Below are positions 12,400 to 25,685 of a stretch of 64,000 nt of DNA, one piece after another. The translations under genes and the position numbers were made by a program. Positions within the stretch are counted from its first letter, which is position 1. Each line of letters opens with the position of its first letter. The notes under the pieces are model-generated. The model worked only from the letters and a program-made list of their open reading frames with translations, made no database searches and was not told the origin of the DNA. Origin of the DNA: Symsagittifera roscoffensis (taxonomy: Eukaryota > Xenacoelomorpha > Acoela > Convolutidae). The stretch is from contig NW_026970820.1 in NCBI RefSeq assembly GCF_963678635.1, forward strand, positions 560,001 through 624,000, given 5' to 3'.

Positions 12400-14617
12400 C
12401 ACCCTCAAGGTCACGTGTTGGATTTTTGTTTTTGGTATTTTCTGAAATCAAAAGAGAGCGTGGTCATGCATCGACATCATGTGCTCAAGCAAATACGTGG
12501 ACTTCTACGCATTCCCATTAGCAATGCGCCCTTCGGGCGCAAATGCCAATGCTCAATTAATTCTGGCAGGTAAAAATTTTTTAAAGAATAATTCTGATGA
12601 ATTTTAACTTAAACTACCACCAAAAAACGGATAGATTTCAAAGTGTGAAACAATCAAGTTTTTGCTAATACCGGGCATGCAGTGAGACTGATTTCAGCAA
12701 AAATAAAATGGAAAATGAAGGAAATGGAAAGAAAAAAATTGTTCAAAATAAGAATGCATTATCAAAAACTTATTTGATCTCCGCTAATGCCATAAATCCG
12801 ATCAAACTGATTCCAGATTTTAAGCGTAGAGTTAACGGTTACGGCTGCTCCCTCTACAGGTCCCAGAGGGACCGAGTGAGCATCCTACCTCGATCCAGGA
12901 TAACGGATAGTTGTTTTTAATTTTTCACAAAATTTTTTTCACTAATGCTTGTTTTCAATTCCTCATGAAAAGCTGTATAAATTTTAAAAAAATTGATTTT
13001 ATTAATCAATGCTTCCAAGATCCAAGAACAACTGATGTTAGGGGGTTACAAATGCGGTTGGTGAAAACTAGTAAGGGATAATGATGAGAAAAATTGTAGG
13101 TTTTCTAATGAATTTAAAAACAGTTTTTTTCTTTTTTCTTTTGTAAATCGGGAGAAATGAATCAGTTTTTTTTTGTTTTCCTCGCACCACCCACTGTTCT
13201 TAAGTAATGAAGATTCCTGTTCTAGCCGTTTATAACACTTTGGCAGAAACAACATCAATATGATGTAAAATGTTTTAAAAAAGAGAAAAAATTAAAAATT
13301 ATGTTTTTTTTTAAAAAAGTCAAAAATTTGTAATTTTCAAAATTGAAAAAAAAATGAAAAATAATTGCATATTACGATTCAGCGTACCCAACTTAGTGGG
13401 TCTAGCATTTTAAATTACCAAAAAATGTTGAAAATTGTAGATTTTATGAAGTTTTCATTCTGGCTATGTTTCCTTGTCGCCTCCACTTAAGGCACCTTTG
13501 AGCCAACTTGAGAAACTGGAACCTAAACAAGCTATGCAGATAGTCTGAATGAGCCATTTTTAGCTTGATAAATCGCCTGGAAGAAAAAAAAATCCAGAAA
13601 AGAAAGAAAATTTTGAACTTTAACCTTTTTTCTTCTTCAAATGGCGATACTTAGAATAATTTTTCAGCTGAAAAGTTCAAAAAAAATCAAAAAATTCGAA
13701 TTTTGAAAATTTTTAAAAAAAATCTCATCAGTCTGTTTATTGGAGTCTTCGAGGTTTTTGGAGACCTTATCTGGCGACTAACAACAAGTGGATCACTAAT
13801 TTTAAAATTTTGAGAAAGGTCAAAAAAACATGTTTTTTCGACTTTTTTGACAGAATTCCGAAAGCAATATCTTGGCTAAAAACAAGAATGAGGGCCTAAA
13901 ATTAGTACAAACAGTACTCCCACATAAGGTACATTAGGGTGGAAACAAAAAATTTACTCTGACTCAATAATCGTTTTTTAACTTTATTTCTGAACAAGAA
14001 ATTGAAAAGAAATCAAAAACTTAAAAATTTTTTGAAAAAAATGATTGTTTTGAAAAAGTGCCAATTTTTAGCTGAAACTTTTCATTTTAGCTAAGAAAAC
14101 CAGAGCAATGCCCTTTAAGCTCAATTAAATTAATATAGCAAATTGTTTTCAAGTTTTTTCGTTAAAGCCTTTCATTTTGAAAAAGTATTCAAAAATGGGT
14201 AAAAAAAAGTCAAAAAAATCAGTTTTCTCCGATTCAAAAACCTCCACTACCATGATGATTAGTGCATTAGATAGGACTGCTGAGATCAATTTAGACGTTT
14301 TTTCATAAGTATATCGAAATTTTTACTTATTTTTGAGAATTAAGCAAAATAAAAACTTTTCCCAAATTGGGCAAAAAGCCCAAATTAGCCCAAACACCTG
14401 TTAAAAATTGTTGGGTCAAAAAATCACAAAAGGAAACCCCTATTCGTTTGACATTTTAGGGCCGCATGCAAAAAATTAGACCAATCTAACCTGACAATTT
14501 CGAGAATCAACTTTTTTGTCAAAATTCTCTAAAGACCAATTTAGGGAGATTACTTGTACCGGTGGGGGCCCTACCCCACCTAAAAAATTTTTGAAATGTT
14601 GGAACGCGGCCACCTAG
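12400..14617 (+). repeat. Unit U6 (2218 bp)
   Basis: The start is type b. The 43-nt block is at 12843-12885, GCATGC at 14464, and the class B tail carries the marker GAAATGTTGG. It is nearly identical to U10 and U13 from boundary to boundary. U10 and U13 carry GCTGCACC, and U6 GCTGCTCC, in the 43-nt block. Confidence 0.95.
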
Positions 14618-16828
14618 CACAGTCAGGTACTAGTGTTTTATTTTTGTTTTTCGTATTTTGTCAAGCCAAAAGAGAGTGTAGTCAAGCATCAACATCATGT
14701 GCTCAAGCAAATACGTGGACTTCTACGCATTCCCATTCGCAATGCGCCCTTCGGGCGCAAATGCCAATGCTCAATTAATTTTGCCAGGTGAAAATTTTTT
14801 TAAAAAAAAAACTCTGATGAATTTTAACTTAAACTACCACCAAAAACGCAAAGATTTCAAAGTGTGAATTAATCAAGTATTTGATAATACCGGGCATGCA
14901 GTGAGACTGATTTCGGCAAAATTAAAATGGAAAATGAAGGAAATGGAAAGAAAAAAATGTTCAAAATTAGAACGCATTATCAAAAACTTATTTGATCTCC
15001 GCTAATGTCATAATTCCGATCAGGCTGATTTCAGATTTTAAGCGTAGAGTTTACGGTTACGGCTGCTCCCTCTACAGGTCCCAGAGGGACCGAGTGAGCA
15101 TCCTACCTCGATCCAGGATAACGGATAGTTGTTTTTAGTTTTTCACAAAATGTTTTTTCACTATTCCTTGTTTTCAATTCCTCATGAGAAGCTGTATTAA
15201 CTTTCAAAAAAATTGATTTTATTAATCAATGCTTCCAAGAACAACTGATGTTAGGCGGTTACAAATGCGGTTGGTGAAAACTAGTATGGGATAATGATGA
15301 CAAAATTTGTAAGTTTTCAAATGAATTTAAAAACAGTTTTTTGCTTTTTTCTTTTATAAATTGGGAGAAATGAATCACTTTTTTTTAAGTTTTCCTCGCA
15401 CCACCCACTGTTCTTAAGTAATGAAGATTCCTGTTCTAGCCGTTTATTACACTTTGGCAGAAACAACATCAATAGAAGTAAAATGTTTAAAAAAAAAAAA
15501 ATTAAAAATTATGTTTTTTTTTTTAAAAAGTCAAAAATTTGTAATTTTCAAAATTGAAAAAAAGTGAAAATTAATTGCGTATTACGATTCAGCGTACCCA
15601 ACTTAGTGGGTCTAGCATTTTAAATTACCAAAAAATGTTAAAAATTGTAGATTTTATGAAGTTTTCATTCTGGCTATGTTTCCTTGTCGCCTCCACTTAA
15701 GGCACCTTTGAGCCAACTTGAGAAACTGGAACCTAAACAAGCTAAGCAGATAGTCTGAATGAGCCATTTTTAGCTTGATAACACGCCTGGAAGAAAAAAA
15801 AATCCAGAAAAGAAAGAAATTTTTGAACTTTAACCTTTTTTTCTTCTTCAAATGGCGATACTTAGAATAATTTTTCAGCTGAAAAGTTCAAAAAAAATCG
15901 AAAAATTCGAATTTTGAAAAATTTTTAAAAAAATCTCATCAGTCTGTTCATTGGAGTCTTCGAAGTTTTTGGAGACCTTATCTGGCGACTAACAACAAGT
16001 GGATCACTTATTTTAAAATTTTGAGAAAGGACAAAAAAACATGTTTTTTCGACTTTTTTCACAGAATTCCGAAAGCAATATCTTGGCTAAAAACAAGAAT
16101 GAGGGCCTAAAATTAGTACAAACAGTACTCCCACATAAGGTACATTAGGATGGAAACAAAAAATTTACTCTGACTCAATAATCGTTTTTTAACTTTATTT
16201 CTGAACAAGAAATTGAAAAGAAATCAAAAACTTAAAATTTTTTTGAAAAAAATGATTTTTTTTAAAAAGTGCCAATTTTTAGCTGAAACTTTTCATTTTA
16301 GCTAAGAAAACCAGAGCAATGCCCTTTAAGCTCAATTAAATTAATATAGCAAATTGTTTTCAAGTTTTTTCGTTAAAAGCTTTCATTTTGAAAGAGTAGT
16401 CAAAATTGGGTAAAAAAAATTAAAAAAAATCAATTTTCTCAGATTCAAAAACCTCCACCACCATGATAATTAGTTCGTTAGATAGGACTCCTAAGATCAA
16501 TTTAGACTTATTTTCATAAAAATATCAAAATTTTTACTTATTTTTGAGAATTAAGCAAAATAAAAATTTTTCCCAAATTGGGCAAAAAGCCCAAATTAGC
16601 CCAAACACCTGTTAAAAATTGTTGGGTCAAAAAATCACAAAAGGAAACCCCTATTCGTTTGACATTTTAGGGCTGCATGCAAAAAATTAGACCAATCTAA
16701 CCTGACAATTTCGAGAATCAACTTTTTTGTCAAAATTCTCTAAAGACCAATTTAGGGAGATTACTTGTACCGGTGGGGGCCCTACCCCACCTAAAAAATT
16801 TTTGAAATGCTGGAACGCGGCCACCTAG
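14618..16828 (+). repeat. Unit U7 (2211 bp)
   Basis: The start is a type c variant (CACAGTCAGGTACTAGTG followed by TTTTA). The 43-nt block is at 15061-15103. The GCATGC at 16675 is preceded by GGGCT rather than GGGCC. The tail is class B. Confidence 0.93.
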
Positions 16829-19037
16829 CACCCTCAAGGTCACGTGTTGGATTTTTGTTTCTGGTATTTTCTGAAACCAAAAGAGAGCGTGGTCATGCAT
16901 CTACATCATGTGCTCAAGCAAATACGTGGACTTTTACGCATTCCCATTCGCAATGCGCCCTTCGGGCGCAAATGCCAATGCTCAATTAATTTTGCCAGGT
17001 GCAAATTTTTAAAGAAAATTTCTGATGAATTTTAACTTAAACTACCAACAAAAAACGCAAAGATTTCAAAGTGTGAAACAATCAAGTGTTTGCTAATACC
17101 GGGCATGCAGTGAGACTGATTTCGGCAAAATAAAATAGAAAATGAAGGAAATGGAAAGAAAAAAATTGTTCAAAATAAGAACGCATTATCAAAAACTTAT
17201 TTGATCTCCGATAATGTCATAATTCCGATCAAGCTGATTTCAGATTTTAAGCGTAGAGTTTACGGTTACGGCTGCTCCCTCTACAGGTCCCAGAGGGACC
17301 GAGTGAGCATCCTACGTCGATCCAGGATAACGGATAGTTGTTTTTAATTTTTCACAAAATATTTTTTCACTAATGCTTGTTTTCAATTCCTCATGAGAAG
17401 CTGTTTAAATTTTAAAAAATTGATTTTATTAATCAATGCCTCCAAGAACAACTGATTTTAGTGGGTTGCAAATGCGGTTGGTGAAAACTTGTAAGGGATA
17501 ATGATGAGAAAAATTTTAAGTTTTCAAATGAATTTAAAAACAGTTTTTTTCTTTTTTTCTTTTGTAAATCGGGAGAAATGATTCAGTTTTTTTAAGTTTT
17601 CCTCGCACCACCCACTGTTCATAAGTAATGAAGATTCCTGTTCTAGCCGTTTATAAAACTTTGGCAGAAAAAACATCAATATGATGTAAAATGTTTTAAA
17701 AAAGAGAAAAAAATAAAAATTATGTTTTTTTTTTAAAAATCTAAAATTTGTAATTTTCAAAATTGAAAAAAAGTAAACATTAATTGCATATTACGATCCA
17801 ACGTACCCAACTTAGTGGGTATAGCATTTTGAATTACCAAAAAATGTTGAAAATTGTAGATTTTATGAAGTTTTCATTTTGGCTATTTTTCCTTGTCGCC
17901 TCCACTTAAGGCACCTTTGAGCCAACTTGAGAAAGTGGAACCTAAACAAGCTATACAGATAGTCTCTATGAACCATTTTCAGCGTGATAACACGCCTGGA
18001 AGAAAAAAAGTTCCAGAAAAGAAAAAACATTTTGAACTTTAACCTTTTTTCTTCTTCAAATGGCGATACTTAGAAAAAATTTTCAGCTGAAAAGTTCAAA
18101 AAAAATCAAAAAATTCAAATTTTGAAAAAATTTTAAAAAAATCTCATCATTCTGTTTATTGGAGTCTTCGAGGTTTTGGGAGACCTTATCTGGCGGCTAA
18201 CAACAAGTGGATCACTTATTTTAAAATTTTGAGAAAGGTCAAAAAAACATGTTTTTTCGACTTTTTTGACAGAATTTCGAAAGCAATATCTTGGCTAAAA
18301 ACAAGAATGAGGGCCTAAAGTTAGTACAAACAGTACTCCCACATAAGGTACATTAGGTTGGAAACAAAAAATTTACTCTGACTCAAAAATCGTTTTTTAA
18401 CTTTATTTCTGAACAAGAAATTGAAAAGAAATGAAAAACTTAAAAATTTTTTGAAAAAAAAGATTGTTTTGAAAAAGTGCCAATTTTTAGCTGAAACTTT
18501 TCATTTTAGCTAATAAAGCCAGAGCAATGCCCTTTAAGCTCAAATAAATTAATTATGCAAATTATTTTGAAGTTTTTTCGTTAAAGCCTTTTATTTTGAA
18601 AAAGTATTCAAAAATGGGTAAAAAAAAGTCAAAAAAAATCAATTTTCTCCGATTCAAAAACCTCCACTACCATGATGATTAGTTCGTTAGATAGGACTGC
18701 TGAGATCAATTTAGACGTATTTTCATAAGTATATCAAAATTTTTATTTATTTTTGAGAATTAAGCAAAATAAAAACTTTTCCCAAATTGGGCAAAAAGCC
18801 CAAATTAGCCCAAACACCTGTTAAAAATTGTTGGGTCAAAAAATCACAAAAGGAAACCCCTATTCGTTTGACATTTTAGGGCCGCATGCAAAAAATTAGA
18901 CCAATCTAACCTGACAATTTCGAGAATCGACTTTTTTGTCAAAATTCTCTAAAGACCAATTTAGGGAGATTACTTGTACCGGTGGGGGCCCTACCCCACC
19001 TAAAAAATTTTTGAAATGCTGGAACGCGGCCACCTAG
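16829..19037 (+). repeat. Unit U8 (2209 bp)
   Basis: The start is type b. The 43-nt block is at 17270-17312 and is followed by CTACGTCGATCC where other units have CTACCTCGATCC. GCATGC is at 18884. The tail is class B, preceded by CGAC rather than CAAC. Confidence 0.93.
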
Positions 19038-21257
19038 CACAATCAGGTACTAGTGGCTTGATTTGAGTTTTTAGTAATTTCTGGAACCAAAAGAGAGTGT
19101 CGTCAAGCATCGACATCTTGAGCTCAAGCAAATACGTGGACTTTTACGCATTCCCATTAGCAATGCGCCCTTCGGGCGCAAATGCCAATGCTCAACTAAT
19201 TTTGCCAGGTGAAAAAATTTGTTTAAAGAAAAATTCTGATAAATTTTAATTTAAACTATCACCAAAAAACGCAAAGATTTCAAAGTGTGAAACAATCAAG
19301 TTTTTGCTATTACCGGGCTTGCAATGAGACTGATGTTGGCAAAAGTAAAATAGAAAATGTAGAAAATGGAAAGAAAAAAATTGTTCAAAATAAGAACGCA
19401 ACATTAAAAACTTATTTGATCTCCGCTCAAATCATAATTCAGATCAGGCTGATTTCAGATTTTAAGCGTAGAATTTACGGTTACGATTGCTCCCTCTACA
19501 GGTCCCAGAGGGACCGAGTGAGCATCCTACCTCGATCCAGGTTAACGGATAGTTGTTCTTAATTTTTCACAAAATTTTTTTACACTAATGCTTGTTTTCA
19601 ATTCCTCATGAGAAGCTGTATTAATTTTAAAAAAATTGATTTTATTAATCAATGCTTCCAAGAACAACTGATGTTAGGCGGTTACAAATGCGGTTGTTGA
19701 AAACTAGTAAGGGATAATGATGAGAAAAATTGTAAGTTTTCAAATGAATTGAAAAACTGTTTTTTTCTTTTTTTCTTTTGTAAATCGGTAGAAATGAATC
19801 ATTTTTTTTTCAAGTTTTCCTCGCACCACCCACTGTTCTTAAGTAATGAAGATTCCTTCTCTAGCCGTTTATAACACTTTGGCAGAAAAAAACATCAATA
19901 TGATGTAAAATGTTTTAAAAAAGAGAAAAATTTAAAAATTATGTTTTTTTTTGAAAATCAAAAAATTTGTAACTTTCAAAATTGAAAAAAAGTGAAAATT
20001 AATTGCATATTACGATTCAGCGTACCCAACTTAGTGAGTCTAGCATTTTAAATTACCAAAAAATGTTGAAAATTGTAGATTTTACGAAGTTTTCATTTTG
20101 GCTATTTTTCCTTTTCGCCTCCACTTAAGGCACCTTTGAGCCAACTTGAGAAACTGGAACCTAAACAAGCTATACAGATAGTCTGAATGAGCCATTTTCA
20201 GCGTAATAACACCCCTGGAAGAAAAAAAACTGCAGAAAGGAAAGGGAATTTTGAACTTTAACCTTTTTTCTTCTTCAAATGGCGATACTTAGAATAATTT
20301 TTCAGCTGAAAAGTTCAAAAAAAATCAAAAAATTCAAATTTTGAAAAAATTTGTAAAAAAATCTCATCAGTCTGTTTATTGGAGTCTTCGAGATTTTGGG
20401 AGACCTTATCTGGCGGCTAACAACAAGTGGGTCACTTATTTTAAAATTTTGAGAAAGGTCAAAAAAACCTGTTTTTACGATTTTTTAGACAGAAATCCGA
20501 AAGCAATATCTTGGCTTAAAACAAAAATGAGGGCCTAAAAATAGTACAAACAGTACTCCCACATAAAGTACATTAGGTTGGAAACAAAAAACTGACTCTG
20601 ATTCAAAAATCGTTTTTTAACTTTATTTCTGAACAAAAAATTGTAAAAAAATCAAAAACTGAAAAATTTTTTGAAAAAAATGATTGTTTCGAAAAAGTGC
20701 CAATTTTCAGCTGAAACTTTTCATTTTAGCTAAAAAAGCCAGAGCAAGGCCCTTTAAGCTCAAATAAATTAATTAAGCAAATTATTTTCAAGTTTTTTCG
20801 TTAAAGGCTTTTATTTTGAAAAAGTATTCAAAAATGGGTAAAAAAAAGTCAAAAAAATCAATTTTCTCAGATTCAAAAACCTCCACCACCATGATGATTA
20901 GTTCGCTAGATAGGACTGCTGAAACCAATTTAGACGTATTTTCATAAGCATATCAAAAATTTTACTTATTTTTGAGAACTAAGCAAAATAAAAACTTTTC
21001 CCAAATTGGGCAAAAAGCCCAAATTAGCCCAAACACCTGTTAAAAAATGTTGGGTCAAAAAATCACAAAAGGAAACCCCTATTCATTTGACATTTTAGGG
21101 CCGCATGCAAAAAATTAGACCATTCTAACCTGACAATTTCGAGAATCGACTTTTTTGCAAAATTTCTCTATAGTCCATTTGAGGGATATTACTTGTACCG
21201 GTGGGGGCCCCTACCCCACCTCAAAAAATTTTGTAATGCTGGAACGCGGCCACCTAG
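19038..21257 (+). repeat. Unit U9 (2220 bp)
   Basis: The start is type c. The 43-nt block at 19485-19527 begins GATTGCTCCC instead of GGCTGCTCCC, which breaks an outer G:C pair. GCATGC is at 21103 and the tail is class A. The second half is almost the same as that of U14, including CCTGTTTTTACGATTTTTTA, whereas the first halves of the two units differ. Confidence 0.93.
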
Positions 21258-23474
21258 CACCCTCAAGGTCACGTGTTGGATTTTTGTTTTTGGTATTTTC
21301 TGAAATCAAAAGAGAGCGTGGTCATGCATCGACATCATGTGCTCAAGCAAATACGTGGACTTCTACGCATTCCCATTAGCAATGCGCCCTTCGGGCGCAA
21401 ATGCCAATGCTCAATTAATTCTGGCAGGTAAAAATTTTTTAAAGAATAATTCTGATGAATTTTAACTTAAACTACCACCAAAAAACGGATAGATTTCAAA
21501 GTGTGAAACAATCAAGTTTTTGCTAATACCGGGCATGCAGTGAGACTGATTTCAGCAAAAATAAAATGGAAAATGAAGGAAATGGAAAGAAAAAAATTGT
21601 TCAAAATAAGAATGCATTATCAAAAACTTATTTGATCTCCGCTAATGCCATAAATCCGATCAAACTGATTCCAGATTTTAAGCGTAGAGTTAACGGTTAC
21701 GGCTGCACCCTCTACAGGTCCCAGAGGGACCGAGTGAGCATCCTACCTCGATCCAGGATAACGGATAGTTGTTTTTAATTTTTCACAAAATTTTTTTCAC
21801 TAATGCTTGTTTTCAATTCCTCATGAAAAGCTGTATAAATTTTAAAAAAATTGATTTTATTAATCAATGCTTCCAAGATCCAAGAACAACTGATGTTAGG
21901 GGGTTACAAATGCGGTTGGTGAAAACTAGTAAGGGATAATGATGAGAAAAATTGTAGGTTTTCTAATGAATTTAAAAACAGTTTTTTTCTTTTTTCTTTT
22001 GTAAATCGGGAGAAATGAATCAGTTTTTTTTTGTTTTCCTCGCACCACCCACTGTTCTTAAGTAATGAAGATTCCTGTTCTAGCCGTTTATAACACTTTG
22101 GCAGAAACAACATCAATATGATGTAAAATGTTTTAAAAAAGAGAAAAAATTAAAAATTATGTTTTTTTTTAAAAAAGTCAAAAATTTGTAATTTTCAAAA
22201 TTGAAAAAAAATGAAAAATAATTGCATATTACGATTCAGCGTACCCAACTTAGTGGGTCTAGCATTTTAAATTACCAAAAAATGTTGAAAATTGTAGATT
22301 TTATGAAGTTTTCATTCTGGCTATGTTTCCTTGTCGCCTCCACTTAAGGCACCTTTGAGCCAACTTGAGAAACTGGAACCTAAACCAGCTATGCAGATAG
22401 TCTGAATGAGCCATTTTTAGCTTGATAAATCGCCTGGAAGAAAAAAAAATCCAGAAAAGAAAGAAAATTTTGAACTTTAACCTTTTTTCTTCTTCAAATG
22501 GCGATACTTAGAATAATTTTTCAGCTGAAAAGTTCAAAAAAAATCAAAAAATTCGAATTTTGAAAATTTTTTAAAAAAATCTCATCAGTCTGTTTATTGG
22601 AGTCTTCGAGGTTTTTGGAGACCTTATCTGGCGACTAACAACAAGTGGATCACTAATTTTAAAATTTTGAGAAAGGTCAAAAAAACATGTTTTTTCGACT
22701 TTTTTGACAGAATTCCGAAAGCAATATCTTGGCTAAAAACAAGAATGAGGGCCTAAAATTAGTACAAACAGTACTCCCACATAAGGTACATTAGGGTGGA
22801 AACAAAAAATTTACTCTGACTCAATAATCGTTTTTTAACTTTATTTCTGAACAAGAAATTGAAAAGAAATCAAAAACTTAAAAATTTTTTGAAAAAAATG
22901 ATTGTTTTGAAAAAGTGCCAATTTTTAGCTGAAACTTTTCATTTTAGCTAAGAAAACCAGAGCAATGCCCTTTAAGCTCAATTAAATTAATATAGCAAAT
23001 TGTTTTCAAGTTTTTTCGTTAAAGCCTTTCATTTTGAAAAAGTATTCAAAAATGGGTAAAAAAAAGTCAAAAAAATCAGTTTTCTCCGATTCAAAAACCT
23101 CCACTACCATGATGATTAGTGCATTAGATAGGACTGCTGAGATCAATTTAGACGTTTTTTCATAAGTATATCGAAATTTTTACTTATTTTTGAGAATTAA
23201 GCAAAATAAAAACTTTTCCCAAATTGGGCAAAAAGCCCAAATTAGCCCAAACACCTGTTAAAAATTGTTGGGTCAAAAAATCACAAAAGGAAACCCCTAT
23301 TCGTTTGACATTTTAGGGCCGCATGCAAAAAATTAGACCAATCTAACCTGACAATTTCGAGAATCAACTTTTTTGTCAAAATTCTCTAAAGACCAATTTA
23401 GGGAGATTACTTGTACCGGTGGGGGCCCTACCCCACCTAAAAAATTTTTGAAATGTTGGAACGCGGCCACCTAG
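21258..23474 (+). repeat. Unit U10 (2217 bp)
   Basis: The start is type b. The 43-nt block at 21701-21743 carries GCTGCACC, which breaks an outer pair and is shared with U13. GCATGC is at 23321 and the tail is class B with GAAATGTTGG. The whole unit is nearly identical to U6 and U13, while its neighbours on both sides differ from theirs. Confidence 0.95.
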
Positions 23475-25685
23475 CACCCTCAAGGTCACGTGTTGGATTT
23501 TTGTTTTTGGTATTTTCTGAAACCAAAAGAGAGCGTGGTCATGCATCGACATCATGTGCTCAAGACAATACGTGGACTTCTACGCATTCCCATTCGCAAT
23601 GCGCCCTTCGGGCGCAAATGCCAATGCTCAATTAATTTTGCCAGGTGAAAATTTTTTAAAGAAAAATTCTGATGAATTTTAACTTAAACTACCACCAAAA
23701 AACGCACAGATTTCAAAGTGTGAAACAATCAAGTTTTTGCTAATACCGGGTATGCAGTGAGACTGATTTCGGCAAAAATAAAATGGAAAATGAAGGAAAT
23801 GGAAAGAAAAAAATTGTTCAAAATAAGAACGCATTATCAAAATCTTATTTGATCTCCGCTAATGTCATAATTCCGATCGGGCTGATTTCAGATTTTAAGC
23901 GTAGAGTTTACGGTTACCGCTGCTCCCTCTACAGGTCCCAGAGGGACCGAGTGAGCATCCTACCTCGATCCAGGATAACGGATAGTTGCTTTTAATTTTT
24001 CACAAGGTTTTTTTCACTAATGCTTGTTTTCAATTCCTCATGAGAAGCTGTATAAATTAAAAAAAAAATTGATTTTATTAATAAATGCTTTCAAGAACAA
24101 CTGATGTTAGGCGGTTACAAATGCGGTTGGTGAAAACTAGTAAGGGATAATGATGAGAAAAATTGTAAGTTTTCAAATGAATTTAAAAAGAGTTTTTTTC
24201 TTTTTTCTTTTGTAAATCGGGAGAAGTGAATCACTTTTTTTTAAGTTTTCCTCGCACACCCACTGTTCTTAAGTAATGAAGATTCCTGTTCTAGCCGTTT
24301 ATAAGACTTTGGCAGAAAAAACATAAATATGATGTAAAATGTTTTAAAAAAGAGAAAAATGTAAAAATTATGTTTTTTTTAAAAAAATCAAAAAATTGTA
24401 ATTTTCAAAATTGAAAAAAAGTGAAAATTAATTGCATATTACGATTCAGCGTACCCAACTTAGTGGGTCTAGCATTTTAAATTACCAAAAAATGTTGAAA
24501 ATTGTAGATTTTATGAAGTTTTCTTTTTGGCTATTTTTCCTTTTCGCCTCCACTTGAGGCACCTTTGAGCCAACTTGAGAAACTGGAACCTAAACAAGCT
24601 AAACAGATAGTCTGAATGAGCCATTTTCAGCGTGATAACACCCCTGGAATAAAAAAAACTGCAGAAAAGAAAGGGATTTTTGAACTTTAACCTTTTTTCT
24701 TCTTCAAATGGCGATACTTAGAATAATTTTTCAGCTGAAAAGTTCAAAAAAAATCAAAAAAATCAAATTTTGAAAAAATTTTAAAAAAATCTCATCAGTC
24801 TGTTTATTGGAGTCTTCGAGGTTTTGGAAGATCTTATCTGGCGGCTAACAACAAAAGGATCACTTATTATAAAAATTTGAGAAAGGTCAAAAAAACAAAT
24901 TTTTTCGATTTTTTTGACAGAATTCCGAAAGTAATATCTTGGCTAAAAACAAAAATGAGGGCCTAAAATTAGGTCAAACAGTACTCCCACATAAGGTACA
25001 TTAGGTTGGAAACAAAAAATTGACTCTGACTCAAAAATCGTTTTTTAACTTTACTTCTGAACAAAAAATTGTAAAAAAATCAAAAATTTAAAATTTGTTT
25101 GAAAAAAACGATTGTTTTGAAAAAGTGCCAATTTTTAGCTGAAACTTTTCATTTTACCTAAGAAAGCCAGAGCAATGCACTTTAAGCTCAAATAAATTAA
25201 TTATGCAAATTATTTTCAAGTTTTTTCGTTAAAGCCTTTTATTTTGAAAAAGTATTCAAAAATGGGTAAAAAAAAGTCAAAAAAATCAATTTTCTCCGAT
25301 TCAAAAACCTTCACTACCTCGATGATTATTGCGTTACATAGGACTGCTGGAATCAATTTAGACGTTCTTTCATAAGTATATCGAAATTTTTACTTATTTT
25401 TGAGAATTAAGCAAAATAAAAACTTTTCCCAAATTGGGCAAAAAGCCCAAATTAGCCCAAACACCTGTTAAAAATTGTTGGGTCAAAAAATCACAAAAGG
25501 AAACCCCTATTCGTTTGACATTTTAGGGCCGCATGCAAAAAATTAGACCAATCTAACCTGACAATTTCGAGAATCGACTTTTTTGCAAAATTTCTCTATA
25601 GTCCATTTGAGGGATATTACTTGTACCGGTGGGGGCCCCTACCCCACCTCAAAAAATTTTGTAATGCTGGAACGCGGCCACCTAG
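23475..25685 (+). repeat. Unit U11 (2211 bp)
   Basis: The start is type b, with a rearranged CAAGACAATACG where others have CAAGCAAATACG. The 43-nt block at 23918-23960 starts with C instead of G. GCATGC is at 25531. The tail is class A, preceded by an unusual TCACTACCTCGATGATTATT. Confidence 0.92.

Noticed and set aside
20341-20538. 65-codon frame repeated at 31421, 51420, 55847 and 60285 as a possible conserved protein
   Set aside because: It opens with TTG in an A/T-run, is broken in many sister units by run-length changes, and resembles no family I know. Repetition of the satellite explains its recurrence.
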